Source of the DNA: CAYUCY01 sp964443525 | Lineage (GTDB): Bacteria > Pseudomonadota > Alphaproteobacteria > Caedimonadales > Caedimonadaceae | NCBI GenBank assembly: GCA_964443525.1 | Contig: CAYUCY010000006.1 | Coordinates: forward strand, 1 to 42,232 | Reading direction: 5' to 3' | Length of the DNA stretch: 42,232 bases | In this document: positions 15,597 to 24,041 of the stretch, in pieces | Layout: each line of letters starts with the position of its first letter | Position numbering within the stretch: the stretch's first letter is position 1 | Program-made: the position numbers and the translations under genes | The notes under the pieces: generated by a model | Database searches by the model: none | What the model was told of the DNA's origin: nothing | Seen by the model: the letters and a program-made list of their open reading frames with translations, nothing else

Positions 15597-17741
15597 TTAG
15601 GTTTTTTGTCGCCTTAAAAGATCATTAAACTGTTCGGACCTCAACTGAAGTTCCTTAAAAGTTCCTGTCTCCAGAATTCGCCCGCCTTCCAGCAGGACGA
15701 TTTTATCGGCGTGCCTGATGGTTGAAAACCTGTGGGCACTCATCACTTTTGTCATTTTTAATCCCTGCAAGGTTTCAATCACTTTTGCTTGATTAACATT
15801 ATCAAGGGCACTTGTAGGTTCATCAAAAAGAAGCAAGCTCGGACGACGTACTAAAGCCCGGGCAATCATCAAACGTTGCATCTGACCGGACGAAAATGAT
15901 TTTCCGACTTCACTTAAAAGAGTAAAGAGTCCCATGGGCAAAGCTTTTATATCTCCTTCCATCCCCACGTCTGCAAGAGCTTTCCAGATTTCTTCAAGAC
16001 TTACGTTTGGCTCTGACAGGGAGAGATTTTCAAGAATGTTTCCCGTTAAAAAAGCAGGAGTCTGCAAAACGACCCCCGTTTGACGCCGAAAGTTCTTCAA
16101 ATCAAGTCTGTCGAGAGACAAGTTATCCACGAGAATACTTCCATATTGAGGGCGCTCAAGCCCCAAGATCACCTTCAGCAAGGTTGTCTTGCCCGACCCT
16201 GAGGCCCCTACAAGAGCGACGAACTCTCCCGACTTAATATGGAGATTGATGTCTGAAAGAACAGGAGGCTCGTCTTCCAGATAAGAAAAACTCACTCCAT
16301 GAAACTGAATATCTCCCATCATTTTCGGAAGGGAAATTTTCCCCATTTCTTCGGGAGCCTCTTCAAGGACGGGCTTTAATCTTTCAAAATAGGGTTTAAC
16401 CCTGATCAATTCAGAGAGAGTCGTCATCCACGAACCGATCGTCCCTAAAAGCTGAGCCGACAGATTCAATAACATCACGATGGTTCCGAAAGAAAGTTTT
16501 TCTGCTGTTATCATAAACATGAAAATTAAAATTGTAGAAAGAACAGAAAGGAGAACCATCAAAACTTGAAAAAGAATGGCAAAGCGCTTTGCTTTCATGT
16601 ATTCGCGCATTTTGAGTGTAAACTTCTTACTCCATTCGTGGTGAAAAGTCTGTTCATTGCGAGCGACCTTAATTTTTAAAATTGTTGAGACGAGTTGATA
16701 TAAAAGGGATTGAACGCGCGCCTGATATTCCATCATAGTTCTGGAAAATTGAATTTGCTTAAGGGATGTTAAAAGGAGAACAAGGCCATAGAGGAGGCCT
16801 ATACAAAAAAGCAGTAAGGCAAACGAAAGAGAAAAAAAGCCGATAATGATCGTCCCTATAATCGTAAAGAAAATACCGGAGATAAAAGAGAGAAGACTTA
16901 AGGTGAGTTCTTGGTAAACTTGGTCTATCCCCCTCGCTCTCAAGGAAATGTCTCCGACAGTAAAACGCCTGAAAAAAGACATGGGCAGCAAAAAGATGCG
17001 TCCCCAAAGACCTGAAAGTGTAAAAAGCGTCCCCCTTCCTTTCAGTCGAATAAAAAGATTACTTTGGCCGAGGCTCCCCAAATAGACGAGCCCCGCCAAC
17101 GTCAAAAGCCCCAGAACAACCTGAGCCAAAAGCGACAAATCCGCATAAGGAATAACCCAATCCAGGACTAGTCCCATGGAAACGGGGATGAAAAGAGAAA
17201 GAACCGTCCCCGCAACCATAAATCCCAAAAAAATCAGAATATCTTTTTTATTATAGCCGATTAAGTTTTTGTATATATGGCGAAAGTTAATCTTCTCTTC
17301 ATGAAATGGTCGATAAATATAAAAAGCCGTCGGCAAAAAAGTATCCGGAGAAAATGGTTTTCTCATGTCCATTGTAGCATCGTAGGCATATGTCTTACCG
17401 AAAGCTGTAGCCTCAAGAACGTAAGGCTTATTGGTTTCTCGCTCGAAAACAAGAGTACCGCTCAGATCTCCTTCATTTTCGTGAGAGAGAATAAGATTGC
17501 GTGCCCTCAATCCGATAAGATCACAAAGTTTTTCAAGATATGAATCAAGAGAGCTTTCCTCGGGCAACTCTTTAAGCGGAAGGATGGGAGCCCGCAACTG
17601 TTTTGCCAGATAAATCAACGTCAGATAAAGGTCATTTTCATGATAATATTCAAGGGTAATTTTGAGATCTTCTTTTTTATAGAGAGATCCCATACGATCC
17701 AGGAGAGTGTCTTCGATTGGATTAATTCTCTTACCGCTCAT
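15597..17741 (-). CDS. NHLM-type bacteriocin exporter ABC protein, second subunit (no peptidase)
   Basis: A 714-residue half-transporter. Residues 1 to about 165 form a soluble N-terminal region without C39 catalytic residues. Residues about 170-450 hold six hydrophobic segments, and the rest is the ATPase: Walker A GASGSGKTTL (near 512), signature FSSGQMQRLMIARAL (near 617), Walker B LLLFDEPTSALD (near 637) and the switch histidine in SAHRFST (near 667). All motifs look active. The layout matches the second ABC protein (NHLM_micro_ABC2 type) of nitrile-hydratase-leader microcin export loci, although the N-terminal region is shorter than I recall for that family. Its start overlaps the end of the C39-ABC gene by 11 bases, so the two are coupled and probably form a heterodimer. 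Confidence 0.88.
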   Translation of the reverse strand: MSGKRINPIEDTLLDRMGSLYKKEDLKITLEYYHENDLYLTLIYLAKQLRAPILPLKELPEESSLDSYLEKLCDLIGLRARNLILSHENEGDLSGTLVFERETNKPYVLEATAFGKTYAYDATMDMRKPFSPDTFLPTAFYIYRPFHEEKINFRHIYKNLIGYNKKDILIFLGFMVAGTVLSLFIPVSMGLVLDWVIPYADLSLLAQVVLGLLTLAGLVYLGSLGQSNLFIRLKGRGTLFTLSGLWGRIFLLPMSFFRRFTVGDISLRARGIDQVYQELTLSLLSFISGIFFTIIGTIIIGFFSLSFALLLFCIGLLYGLVLLLTSLKQIQFSRTMMEYQARVQSLLYQLVSTILKIKVARNEQTFHHEWSKKFTLKMREYMKAKRFAILFQVLMVLLSVLSTILIFMFMITAEKLSFGTIVMLLNLSAQLLGTIGSWMTTLSELIRVKPYFERLKPVLEEAPEEMGKISLPKMMGDIQFHGVSFSYLEDEPPVLSDINLHIKSGEFVALVGASGSGKTTLLKVILGLERPQYGSILVDNLSLDRLDLKNFRRQTGVVLQTPAFLTGNILENLSLSEPNVSLEEIWKALADVGMEGDIKALPMGLFTLLSEVGKSFSSGQMQRLMIARALVRRPSLLLFDEPTSALDNVNQAKVIETLQGLKMTKVMSAHRFSTIRHADKIVLLEGGRILETGTFKELQLRSEQFNDLLRRQKT

Positions 17742-19917
17742 CCTCGTCCTCGAATGTCATTAAGGTTTGATAGGTAGTACAGGTCTCGATCAAAGTACCG
17801 TGCATCCCTTGAGAGACGAGCCGCCCGCTATCGAGAACCAGGATATGATCGCACTCTTTGACGGCACTTAGTCGATGAGAGACGATAAGAAATGTTCTTT
17901 TCATCTGGCGGAGATGAGATAAAATCTTTTGTTCAGTGATTGTATCAAGAGCAGAGGTCGCCTCGTCAAAGATGAGAATACTCGGATTGCGTGCAAGGGC
18001 CTTAGCAATTTCAAGACGTTGGGCTTGCCCCACACTAAAATTGGATCCTCCTTCGAGAAGGGTCGTGTGAATGCCTTGACGCGTCGTAAGAAAATCATAA
18101 ATCTCTGCGTCTTTTAGAACTTTTTGAAGCTCGTCAAATCCCGCTTTCGGGTTAAAAAGTCTCAGGTTCTCCTCTACCGTCCCATCAAACAAGGAAACGC
18201 TGATATCCGTATATCCGACGGAAGCTGCAAAAGACGCCGGGGAGATGTTCTCAAGAGGCTGACCGTCCCATAGGATCTGCCCCGATCGGGGTGTATAAAG
18301 ACCGAGAAGCAATTTAATAAGGGTAGATTTTCCCGATCCCGAGGCTCCCGCAATCCCGATACTTTGCCCAGGCAGAAGAGTAAAAGAAATATTCTCTAGT
18401 GTTTGTCCTTCCTCTGAATAGGAGAACATAAGATCTCGAACCTGGAGGTGTCCCGACAGCTTGTGCACTTCAGCATCCCTGCGATCCTCGCTGATACTTG
18501 CAACGGCAATCAGGTCGACGGGATGCTTGTGCACATCTTGTTGACGATTTAAGTCTGCTTGAATTCTCTGAAAGCGTTCGAAAAATTTCAGCAAGTTCAT
18601 AAAAGGTCCTTGAAAACTGGCAAAAAGAGATTGAAACGCAACGAGTGTTCCGACCGTGAGTTGACCTGAAATAATCAAAAGAGCGCCGACAGAGATCATT
18701 GCAACTGTCGAGATCATCCCTAAGAGTCCGGGAATAGTGATAAAATGACGACTCTTCAACTGCAAGTTTTGTTGATTGCTAATCACATCCGTCTGTTGCC
18801 CAGCCCAAAGCTTAAAGGAAGAGCTTTCAAGACCACATGCTTTCACCGTCTCCATCACGGCAAGATTATTTACCTCGACGGAGCTCAGCTTTGCCATGTC
18901 CCTCATCATCAAATGACTGATATCTCTTAATTTCGGTCCCCATATACGAACCACGATTCCGTTGATGAGCAGGATCAAAAAAGCAACAATAAAAAGCGGC
19001 CAAGAAAGGAGAGTCAGAATCAGACCGAAGAAAAGAACGCTGAGCAGGCTTAAGAGATCCCCCATCAGCTCGTTTGAAAAAAAGGTCGCAATTCGCTCAT
19101 TTGCAGCGACCCTCTCGAGAATATCTCCCGCATACCGTTGTTGAAAAAACCGAAGCGGGAGCTGAAGAAGTTGCTTCATGAATCCACTTGTTGAAACCAT
19201 CGTAAGTTTCAGGTGTAGCTTCATCAGATACGTCTGCTGCATCCAAGTCAGAAGAGCCCTGACCAGGGCGGTCGCCACGATTCCCCAAAGCAGGGCCTGA
19301 ACCCAGTTCGCGTAACCCTTAACGAGAATATCATCAATAAAAATTTTAGAAAATCCCGGAACCAAGACCCCCGGGATAATGAGAAACAGGCTTAAAAGAG
19401 TCACGAACGTAATCGCATCAACAGACCCTTGTAAGTCCTTAAAATAGGGACGCCACAGATTGGGCCTTCTTTTATCCCTTTGAAAATCTTCCGAAGGCAC
19501 AAACATAAGGATCACGCCCGTATAAGAATTTCCGAATGTTTCAAAGGAAAGGTTATAACGTCCTCTTGCGGGGTCATTTATAAAAACCTTGCCCCGCTTT
19601 ATACCCTCAACAACGACAAAATGGTTGAACTCCCAAAAGGCGATGAAAGGGGGTTTGATCTCTTGGAGATCCTCCAGATTCAACACTTGCGCCCCTTGCG
19701 CCTGCAGATTGTAAGACCTGGCCGCTTGAACCATATGGCTGGCCTTCGTTCCGTCTCGGCTGACCTTGCAAGCAAGGCGGAGTTCTTCCAGGGAACGGTA
19801 TTTCCCGTGATAGTCAAGAATGATGGCAAGAGCCGCAGCGCCACACTCCACATGCTCCATCTGCAGGATGGTCGAGGTTTTTACAAAGCGTTTATCTCCC
19901 GGCTTAAGTTCCCACAT
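17731..19917 (-). CDS. NHLM-type peptidase-containing ABC transporter (C39 domain + exporter)
   Basis: A 728-residue exporter that should cut double-glycine leaders and pump the released peptide across the inner membrane. The N-terminal C39 peptidase has a complete catalytic set: Cys25 in QMEHVECGAAAL, His99 in FNHFVVVEG and Asp115 in NDPARG. Transmembrane segments span about 165-430. The ATPase has Walker A GASGSGKSTL (near 524), a variant signature FSVGQAQR (near 627, Val for the usual second Gly-flanking residue), Walker B LIFDEATSALD (near 649) and SHRLSAV (near 679). It starts on the last base of the HlyD gene (TAATG) and is followed by the second ABC gene. The substrate is inferred to be the precursor at 21283-21516. 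Confidence 0.93.
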   Translation of the reverse strand: MWELKPGDKRFVKTSTILQMEHVECGAAALAIILDYHGKYRSLEELRLACKVSRDGTKASHMVQAARSYNLQAQGAQVLNLEDLQEIKPPFIAFWEFNHFVVVEGIKRGKVFINDPARGRYNLSFETFGNSYTGVILMFVPSEDFQRDKRRPNLWRPYFKDLQGSVDAITFVTLLSLFLIIPGVLVPGFSKIFIDDILVKGYANWVQALLWGIVATALVRALLTWMQQTYLMKLHLKLTMVSTSGFMKQLLQLPLRFFQQRYAGDILERVAANERIATFFSNELMGDLLSLLSVLFFGLILTLLSWPLFIVAFLILLINGIVVRIWGPKLRDISHLMMRDMAKLSSVEVNNLAVMETVKACGLESSSFKLWAGQQTDVISNQQNLQLKSRHFITIPGLLGMISTVAMISVGALLIISGQLTVGTLVAFQSLFASFQGPFMNLLKFFERFQRIQADLNRQQDVHKHPVDLIAVASISEDRRDAEVHKLSGHLQVRDLMFSYSEEGQTLENISFTLLPGQSIGIAGASGSGKSTLIKLLLGLYTPRSGQILWDGQPLENISPASFAASVGYTDISVSLFDGTVEENLRLFNPKAGFDELQKVLKDAEIYDFLTTRQGIHTTLLEGGSNFSVGQAQRLEIAKALARNPSILIFDEATSALDTITEQKILSHLRQMKRTFLIVSHRLSAVKECDHILVLDSGRLVSQGMHGTLIETCTTYQTLMTFEDEDER

Positions 19918-21177
19918 TAAGCCACTCCGAACAGTTTTTTCAGGGCTGGCACCAACAAAGTGATTGGCGGCTGTCGTTTGATGACGATTCTAGCCCCCAC
20001 GATTGTGCCAAGGGTAATGGTCTGGTCGGGCCCCTTTGAAGATGTCCATGCAAACCCGCTTCTGGTTTCCGGATCTTTTTGAAGAATGACCCGGATTTCA
20101 AAAGGCGCTTTATCCTCCGAAAAACTTCTAACCAAGTTTTCGTTTTGCAAAACGGCCTGAATTCGTTTTGCATTAACAGGAAGATCCGAGACTTCGGCAA
20201 CGGTACCTTTGATGCTGCCGTATTCTTCCCGCTTGATGAAGGTCGGCGTGACTTGAACCTCCATACCTGCTTCGATCTGCTTCCCAAGCTCTGCACGCAC
20301 ATATAAAATTGCATTCCTCGTCCGAGGTTGTGAGCGTTGCAATGGTTTCCCCTTGGCTCACCGCATTGCCCTTTGACTTTTGAAGACTGGCGACCTTACC
20401 CTCAGATGGAGCTCTTGCCGTTGAAAAAAGAATGATTCGTTCCTGAAGTGTTTGAACGTCCCGTTCCGTCTCCTTCATTTTCATTTCCAGATCCAGAAGT
20501 CTTTGTTTCCAGTGATCTCGAAATTCATTTACCGCTCCTTCCGCCTGGATCAGGGAAATTTTGGTTTGTTCCATCTGATTTTTAGCTTGGCTATAATCCT
20601 GAAAGCTCTCATCATACCGTGAGATCGGAATTAACTTTCGATCGAGGAGTTCTTTGCGTCGCTTCATCAGGTCTTCGATAAACGTAAGATAAGTCGTCTG
20701 GTTTTTAAGCAAATCCTCTAAGGCCTTTTTCTGCTTTTCATAGTCTTGGAGTCTGGTTTGAAGACGCTCTTCATACTCTTTCACTTGGGTCTCGTAATTT
20801 CGTTTCAAATAGGCAAGGTGAGAGGTTCGCTCAAGGACGTCTTGCTCAAGAGCCCGATGGCGAACTTTTGCAATCACTTGACCTTCCTTAACCGCATCTC
20901 CCGCTTTAACCAGGACTTCCTCGATTTCTCCCCCCTCTCCTTGCACCACAATGCTTTGTACAGCACTTTCGCGAGCAAGTAGAATTCCTTGCCCTTCAAC
21001 CCAGGTAGGAATAGAGCCGATCACCCCCCACAAGACAACCCCTCCCAAAAAAAGGGCAAGCATAGCCAACAGTATCCACCCCTGCGACGTAACGATCCGC
21101 AAAGGGCGTTCATAACTTCGGCTTAATCTCAAGTGAGCAAGCGCCTGCTCTCGAAAACGAATTTGCTCTTCGGCCAT
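19917..21177 (-). pseudogene. NHLM-type HlyD/membrane-fusion adaptor, split by an apparent +1 frameshift
   Basis: Two overlapping frames together encode one HlyD-like adaptor of about 420 residues. The first part (start 21177, good GGGAGGAG Shine-Dalgarno) has a transmembrane helix at about 33-55, a biotinyl-lipoyl-like half (VKAGDAVKEGQVIAKV), a long coiled coil at about 110-265 and the second lipoyl half ending AVSQGETIATLTT. It then runs out of frame and would end at 20173. The second part, in the +1 frame, resumes with RNAILYVRAELGKQIEAGMEV and continues to the stop at 19917-19919 (KREEYGSIKGTV, SSKGPDQTIT, PITLLVPAL). The change of frame falls between about 20345 and 20311. The intact TAATG coupling to the next gene shows the original design. 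A sequencing error, a recent mutation or programmed shifting could each explain it. Confidence 0.85.
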
Positions 21178-21232
21178 AACTCCTCCCTTTATAAAATAAG
21201 TGTAGCCTAAAATAGTTAGGAGAACGTTACCG

Positions 21233-21262
21233 AAAAAAGCCGCCTCAAAAGAGGCGGCTTTT
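21233..21262 (-). terminator. Rho-independent terminator between the precursor and export genes
   Basis: A perfect 8-bp GC-rich stem (GCCGCCTC / GAGGCGGC) with a 4-base loop, followed on the minus strand by six Ts. It lies 20 bases after the precursor stop and 55 bases before the adaptor start, so leaky termination here would make precursor mRNA more abundant than exporter mRNA. Confidence 0.85.
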
Positions 21263-21282
21263 ACTTAGTTTTATAACTCTAT

Positions 21283-21516
21283 TTAAAGAACTGGTAAAAT
21301 TGTAAGACCTGGAATGTTAGAGCCATCGCCCATTTCCGTCATGGGGTCGATATGGCTCAAGACAAAGCCAAATAATGCTAGGGTAGCACCTTTCGCATCC
21401 ACGATGTTTGCATCTGCAGCTGCTTGACCATCACCTCCATAAGGGTCAATGGAAACAGTAAGCCCGCCTGCAATGGTATCCAGTTGAGCATCCGTCATCA
21501 GATCAAGCTTTTTCAT
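21283..21516 (-). CDS. Double-glycine-leader peptide precursor (candidate microcin/bacteriocin)
   Basis: A 77-residue peptide. The ATG at 21514-21516 is set by a strong Shine-Dalgarno (GGAGG, 8 bases upstream); an in-frame TTG further up is not needed. Residues 1-18 (MKKLDLMTDAQLDTIAGG) form a classic double-glycine leader: hydrophobic at -12, -7 and -4, with Gly-Gly at -2/-1. Cleavage by the C39 peptidase of the linked transporter would release a 59-residue core starting LTVSIDPYGGDG. The core has no cysteine, is rich in glycine, carries about seven acidic and one lysine residue, and has a hydrophobic stretch (GATLALFGFVLSHI) and a hydrophobic end (GLTILPVL). It resembles unmodified class II microcins in layout, but I recognise no known bacteriocin. 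A signalling peptide is an alternative. Confidence 0.85.
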   Translation of the reverse strand: MKKLDLMTDAQLDTIAGGLTVSIDPYGGDGQAAADANIVDAKGATLALFGFVLSHIDPMTEMGDGSNIPGLTILPVL

Positions 21517-21544
21517 CTTATAAGCCTCCACGTTTGTTGACAAT

Positions 21545-21573
21545 ATTATAGTAAGTTTCTTACTTACTATGAA
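21545..21573 (-). promoter_or_regulatory. Candidate promoter with embedded 9-bp palindrome, upstream of the peptide precursor
   Basis: On the minus strand a consensus TATAAT (plus-strand 21545-21550) lies 17 bases from TTCATA (21568-21573), a 4-of-6 match to the -35 box. The perfect inverted repeat ATAGTAAGT-TTCTT-ACTTACTAT (21548-21570) fills the spacer and overlaps the -10 box, the usual place for a repressor operator. The transcript would start near 21538, leaving a leader of about 22 bases that contains the Shine-Dalgarno. Confidence 0.55.
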
Positions 21574-21867
21574 AATTATTCTAATACAAAATGATTAATA
21601 ATTTATTACTTTTATTAAGTAAAAATGAATATAAAATAACTATTGAACTATATTACATTATATTTATAATATTTTTTGATTGAATAACCAAAATTAATAA
21701 ATATTCATCTTATGATAAGCTTTCTTTTATTTTGACATTTCTCTGAAAAAAGCGTTCAAAAAAATGAAACTATGCCGATGGATAAGTAAGAATTCTTTTT
21801 TCTGGCATTGCGCATCAGTCTTTTATAGTCTTCAAGAAAAGATTCTTTGAAAGGGAAAGGACATATC
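21574..21867. other. AT-rich intergenic region between the divergent precursor and ubiE genes
   Basis: Nearly 300 bases of very AT-rich DNA without a plausible gene or RNA. It must contain the ubiE promoter; a TTGACA occurs at 21732-21737, but no good -10 box follows at the right distance. The low GC contrasts with the flanking coding regions, which could reflect curved promoter DNA or the edge of an inserted block. Confidence 0.4.
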
Positions 21868-22620
21868 ATGGACCCCTCCGACAAAACCCATTTCGGATAT
21901 CGATCGGTCACGGCGGATGAGAAAACTTCCCTTGTGAGAGGTGTCTTCTCGCGCGTTGCATCCCGTTATGACCTTATGAATGACTTGATGAGTTTCGGCA
22001 TTCACCGCCTCTGGAAGAAAAATTTCGTGACCTATCTCAAGCCCGAGCCTCATCATCAAATCTTGGATTTGGCGGGAGGGACGGGAGACATCGCGTTTTT
22101 ATTGCATGAAATCGGACGAGGGCCGCGAATTACGGTCTGCGATATGAGTGAGGAGATGTTGCGGGTAGGCCGAGACCGCAGTATTGAAAAGGGACGTGCC
22201 AATCTTAGGTGGACATGCGGAGATGCTTCTTCCCTCCCTTTTGCCGACAACAGCTTCGACCTTTATACGATTTCTTTCGGTCTTAGAAACGTTACGGATC
22301 AAGAGGCTGCTCTCAGAGAAGCCTTTCGGGTTCTCAAGCCCGGCGGCCGATTTTATTGCCTCGAGTTCTCAAAGATTGAAGTCTCTCCTCTTGATAAGCT
22401 CTATCACTTCTATGCCTTTGAAGTAATCCCCCGACTGGGCCAAATGGTGGCTCGGGATAAAGACTCCTATCAATATCTGGTTGAAAGCATCGAACGTCAT
22501 CTCTCTCAAGAAGAACTCGCGACCCTCATGCGCGAGATGGGATTTTCCTCCGTTCTCTACAACAACCTGAATGGAGGTATCTGCGCCATTCATGAAGGAC
22601 AAAAACTCGATGACCGCTGA
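21868..22620 (+). CDS. ubiE: Ubiquinone/menaquinone biosynthesis C-methyltransferase
   Basis: A 250-residue SAM-dependent C-methyltransferase acting on the quinone ring. The ATG at 21868 (MDPSDKTHFGYRSVTADEK) is preceded by AAAGGA 7 bases upstream. The conserved FSRVASRYDLMNDLMSFGIHRLWK near residue 30 (quoted in part), the SAM loop DLAGGTGDIAF, SFGLRNVTD and LKPGGRFYCLEFS are the standard UbiE signatures. It works at the inner face of the membrane in the ubiquinone pathway. In many Alphaproteobacteria ubiE sits beside ubiB and coaBC near the origin; here it is followed by a DUF3572 gene instead. Confidence 0.97.
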   Translation: MDPSDKTHFGYRSVTADEKTSLVRGVFSRVASRYDLMNDLMSFGIHRLWKKNFVTYLKPEPHHQILDLAGGTGDIAFLLHEIGRGPRITVCDMSEEMLRVGRDRSIEKGRANLRWTCGDASSLPFADNSFDLYTISFGLRNVTDQEAALREAFRVLKPGGRFYCLEFSKIEVSPLDKLYHFYAFEVIPRLGQMVARDKDSYQYLVESIERHLSQEELATLMREMGFSSVLYNNLNGGICAIHEGQKLDDR

Positions 22621-22891
22621 GGATTTCGTCCTTGCCTGGATCAGAGCCCTGTCTGAAAATGAGTCTTGGGTTGCCTCCTTTTTCACCGAGACGGGCTTTA
22701 CCCCTGCATGCCTCAGAGACCTCGGTGACGATAAGGAGCTTCTTCAGGGAACTCTCGACTACCTTTTGTCAAAGGAAGATTTGTTGCTTGCTTTTTGCGA
22801 AAGAGAATCCCTTAATCCGAGAGAGCTTATCGCCTTAAGGGCAAAGCTTACCCCTTTCGACCGCGAGATCCTCGGTGGCGCACCCTTCTGA
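22610..22891 (+). CDS. DUF3572 family protein
   Basis: A 93-residue small helical protein. The ATG at 22610 (MTAEDFVLAWIRALSEN) matches the family's usual start and has AAGGA about 10 bases upstream; in-frame ATGs at 22592 and 22571 would lie deeper inside ubiE. The segment FFTETGFTPACLRDLGDDKELLQ and the following LDYLLSKEDLLLAFCERESLNPREL (each quoted in part of the full sequence) show the DUF3572 pattern. The function is unknown. It overlaps the ubiE end by 11 bases and so is coupled to it. Confidence 0.8.
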   Translation: MTAEDFVLAWIRALSENESWVASFFTETGFTPACLRDLGDDKELLQGTLDYLLSKEDLLLAFCERESLNPRELIALRAKLTPFDREILGGAPF

Positions 22892-23087
22892 CCTTCCTCC
22901 TTGGCTTCTGAGATTATATAAAAGTTAAGGACGTCCCCCTCCTCTTATAATGTTATACTTCGAAAAATATTGAAAATTAGAACTATCGTCATGACAAACA
23001 GTTGAATGATCGGATAGGTTGCCATCCCTGCCTCGGCGTTCTTTTGTCTCCTTCCAGGATATCCGAGAAAGGTCGAGATGAGAAGAT

Positions 23088-23681
23088 CTACAGTGACCTC
23101 CTTGAAAGAAGAGCTGTTGCAAGGGTACTATCATCAAGATAATCGAGCTCTCCCCCGACGGGAACCCCGTGAGCAAGAGCTGTCGTACTAATCCCCGACT
23201 CTTTCAGTCGATCTGCGATATAGTGGGCGGTTGTCTGCCCTTCGACAGTCGCATTGAGACCCAGAATGACTTCCTGAACCTGACTTTCTTGAATACGTCT
23301 TAAAAGGGCCGGAATCTGAAGATCATCGGGACTAACCCCGTCCAGAGCAGACAAAGTGCCTCCCAAGACATGATAGAGCCCCCGATAAGAAGAACTTCGC
23401 TCCAAAGCCCACAGATCTGCGACTCCCTCAACAACACAAATTAGATGATGGTCACGCCGGGGATCCGAACAAATCGTGCACGGATCCGACGTATCCAGAG
23501 AAAAACACTGTGAACAAGTTTTAACGGTCTCCGCCGAACGCTGAAGAGCTGAGGCTAAAGGAGACATGAGAGCCTCTTTATGCTTTAAGAGATGCAGTGC
23601 CACCCGACGACCGGATCGGGGACCGAGACCCGGTAATTTGGCCAAAAGTTTGATGAGACTTTCAAGGTCGGGAGAGAGCAT
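23088..23681 (-). CDS. recR: Recombination mediator protein RecR
   Basis: A 197-residue protein of the RecFOR pathway that helps load RecA on gapped DNA. The helix-hairpin-helix near the start (LAKLPGLGPRSGRRVALHLL), the C4 zinc motif (CSQC ... CTIC) and the Toprim segment (ICVVEGVADLWALE) are complete, and GVPVGGELDYLDDSTLATAL closes the protein. It is the last gene of the dnaX-ybaB-recR operon, starting 18 bases after the ybaB stop. About 200 bases downstream (22892-23087) hold no convincing gene. Confidence 0.97.
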   Translation of the reverse strand: MLSPDLESLIKLLAKLPGLGPRSGRRVALHLLKHKEALMSPLASALQRSAETVKTCSQCFSLDTSDPCTICSDPRRDHHLICVVEGVADLWALERSSSYRGLYHVLGGTLSALDGVSPDDLQIPALLRRIQESQVQEVILGLNATVEGQTTAHYIADRLKESGISTTALAHGVPVGGELDYLDDSTLATALLSRRSL

Positions 23682-23699
23682 CGAACGCGGCGTTTCCCT

Positions 23700-24023
23700 T
23701 TAAAAGGGCATGTCGAAACCGCCGGGAAGCTTGAGACCTCCCGTAACCTTGGACATTTCCTCGGCGATCTTTGCTTCCGTCTTTGACTTGGCATCATTGA
23801 CAGCCGCCACGATCAGATCTTCGAGCATTTCAGGATCCTTGGGATCGATCAAGGAGGGATCGATTTTAAGAGACTTCATTTCACTTTTCCCGTTCATGGT
23901 GACCGTCACCATCCCACCACCGGAGTTACCTTCGATGATCATATCCGCCATTTGCTTTTGCATTTCCGCCATCTTAGCTTGCATTTGCTGGGCTTGTTTC
24001 ATGAATTGACCGAGATTTTTCAT
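23700..24023 (-). CDS. ybaB: YbaB/EbfC family nucleoid-associated protein
   Basis: A 107-residue DNA-binding protein that dimerises as a tweezer-like fold. The glutamine- and methionine-rich first helix (FMKQAQQMQAKMAEMQKQM), the strand with NSGGGMVTVTMNGKSEMKSLKI and the acidic DPEMLEDLIVAAVNDAKSK helix are diagnostic. It sits between dnaX and recR, 18 bases from each, the order conserved in most bacteria. Confidence 0.96.
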   Translation of the reverse strand: MKNLGQFMKQAQQMQAKMAEMQKQMADMIIEGNSGGGMVTVTMNGKSEMKSLKIDPSLIDPKDPEMLEDLIVAAVNDAKSKTEAKIAEEMSKVTGGLKLPGGFDMPF

Positions 24024-24041
24024 GGAGGTCTCCTTTATTTT

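Noticed and set aside
21732..21737. TTGACA as the -35 box of a ubiE promoter
   Set aside because: No acceptable -10 box lies 16-18 bases downstream, so I did not annotate a promoter.
22925..23176. 83-codon minus-strand frame after recR
   Set aside because: It overlaps the recR end in another frame and the protein looks like random sequence.
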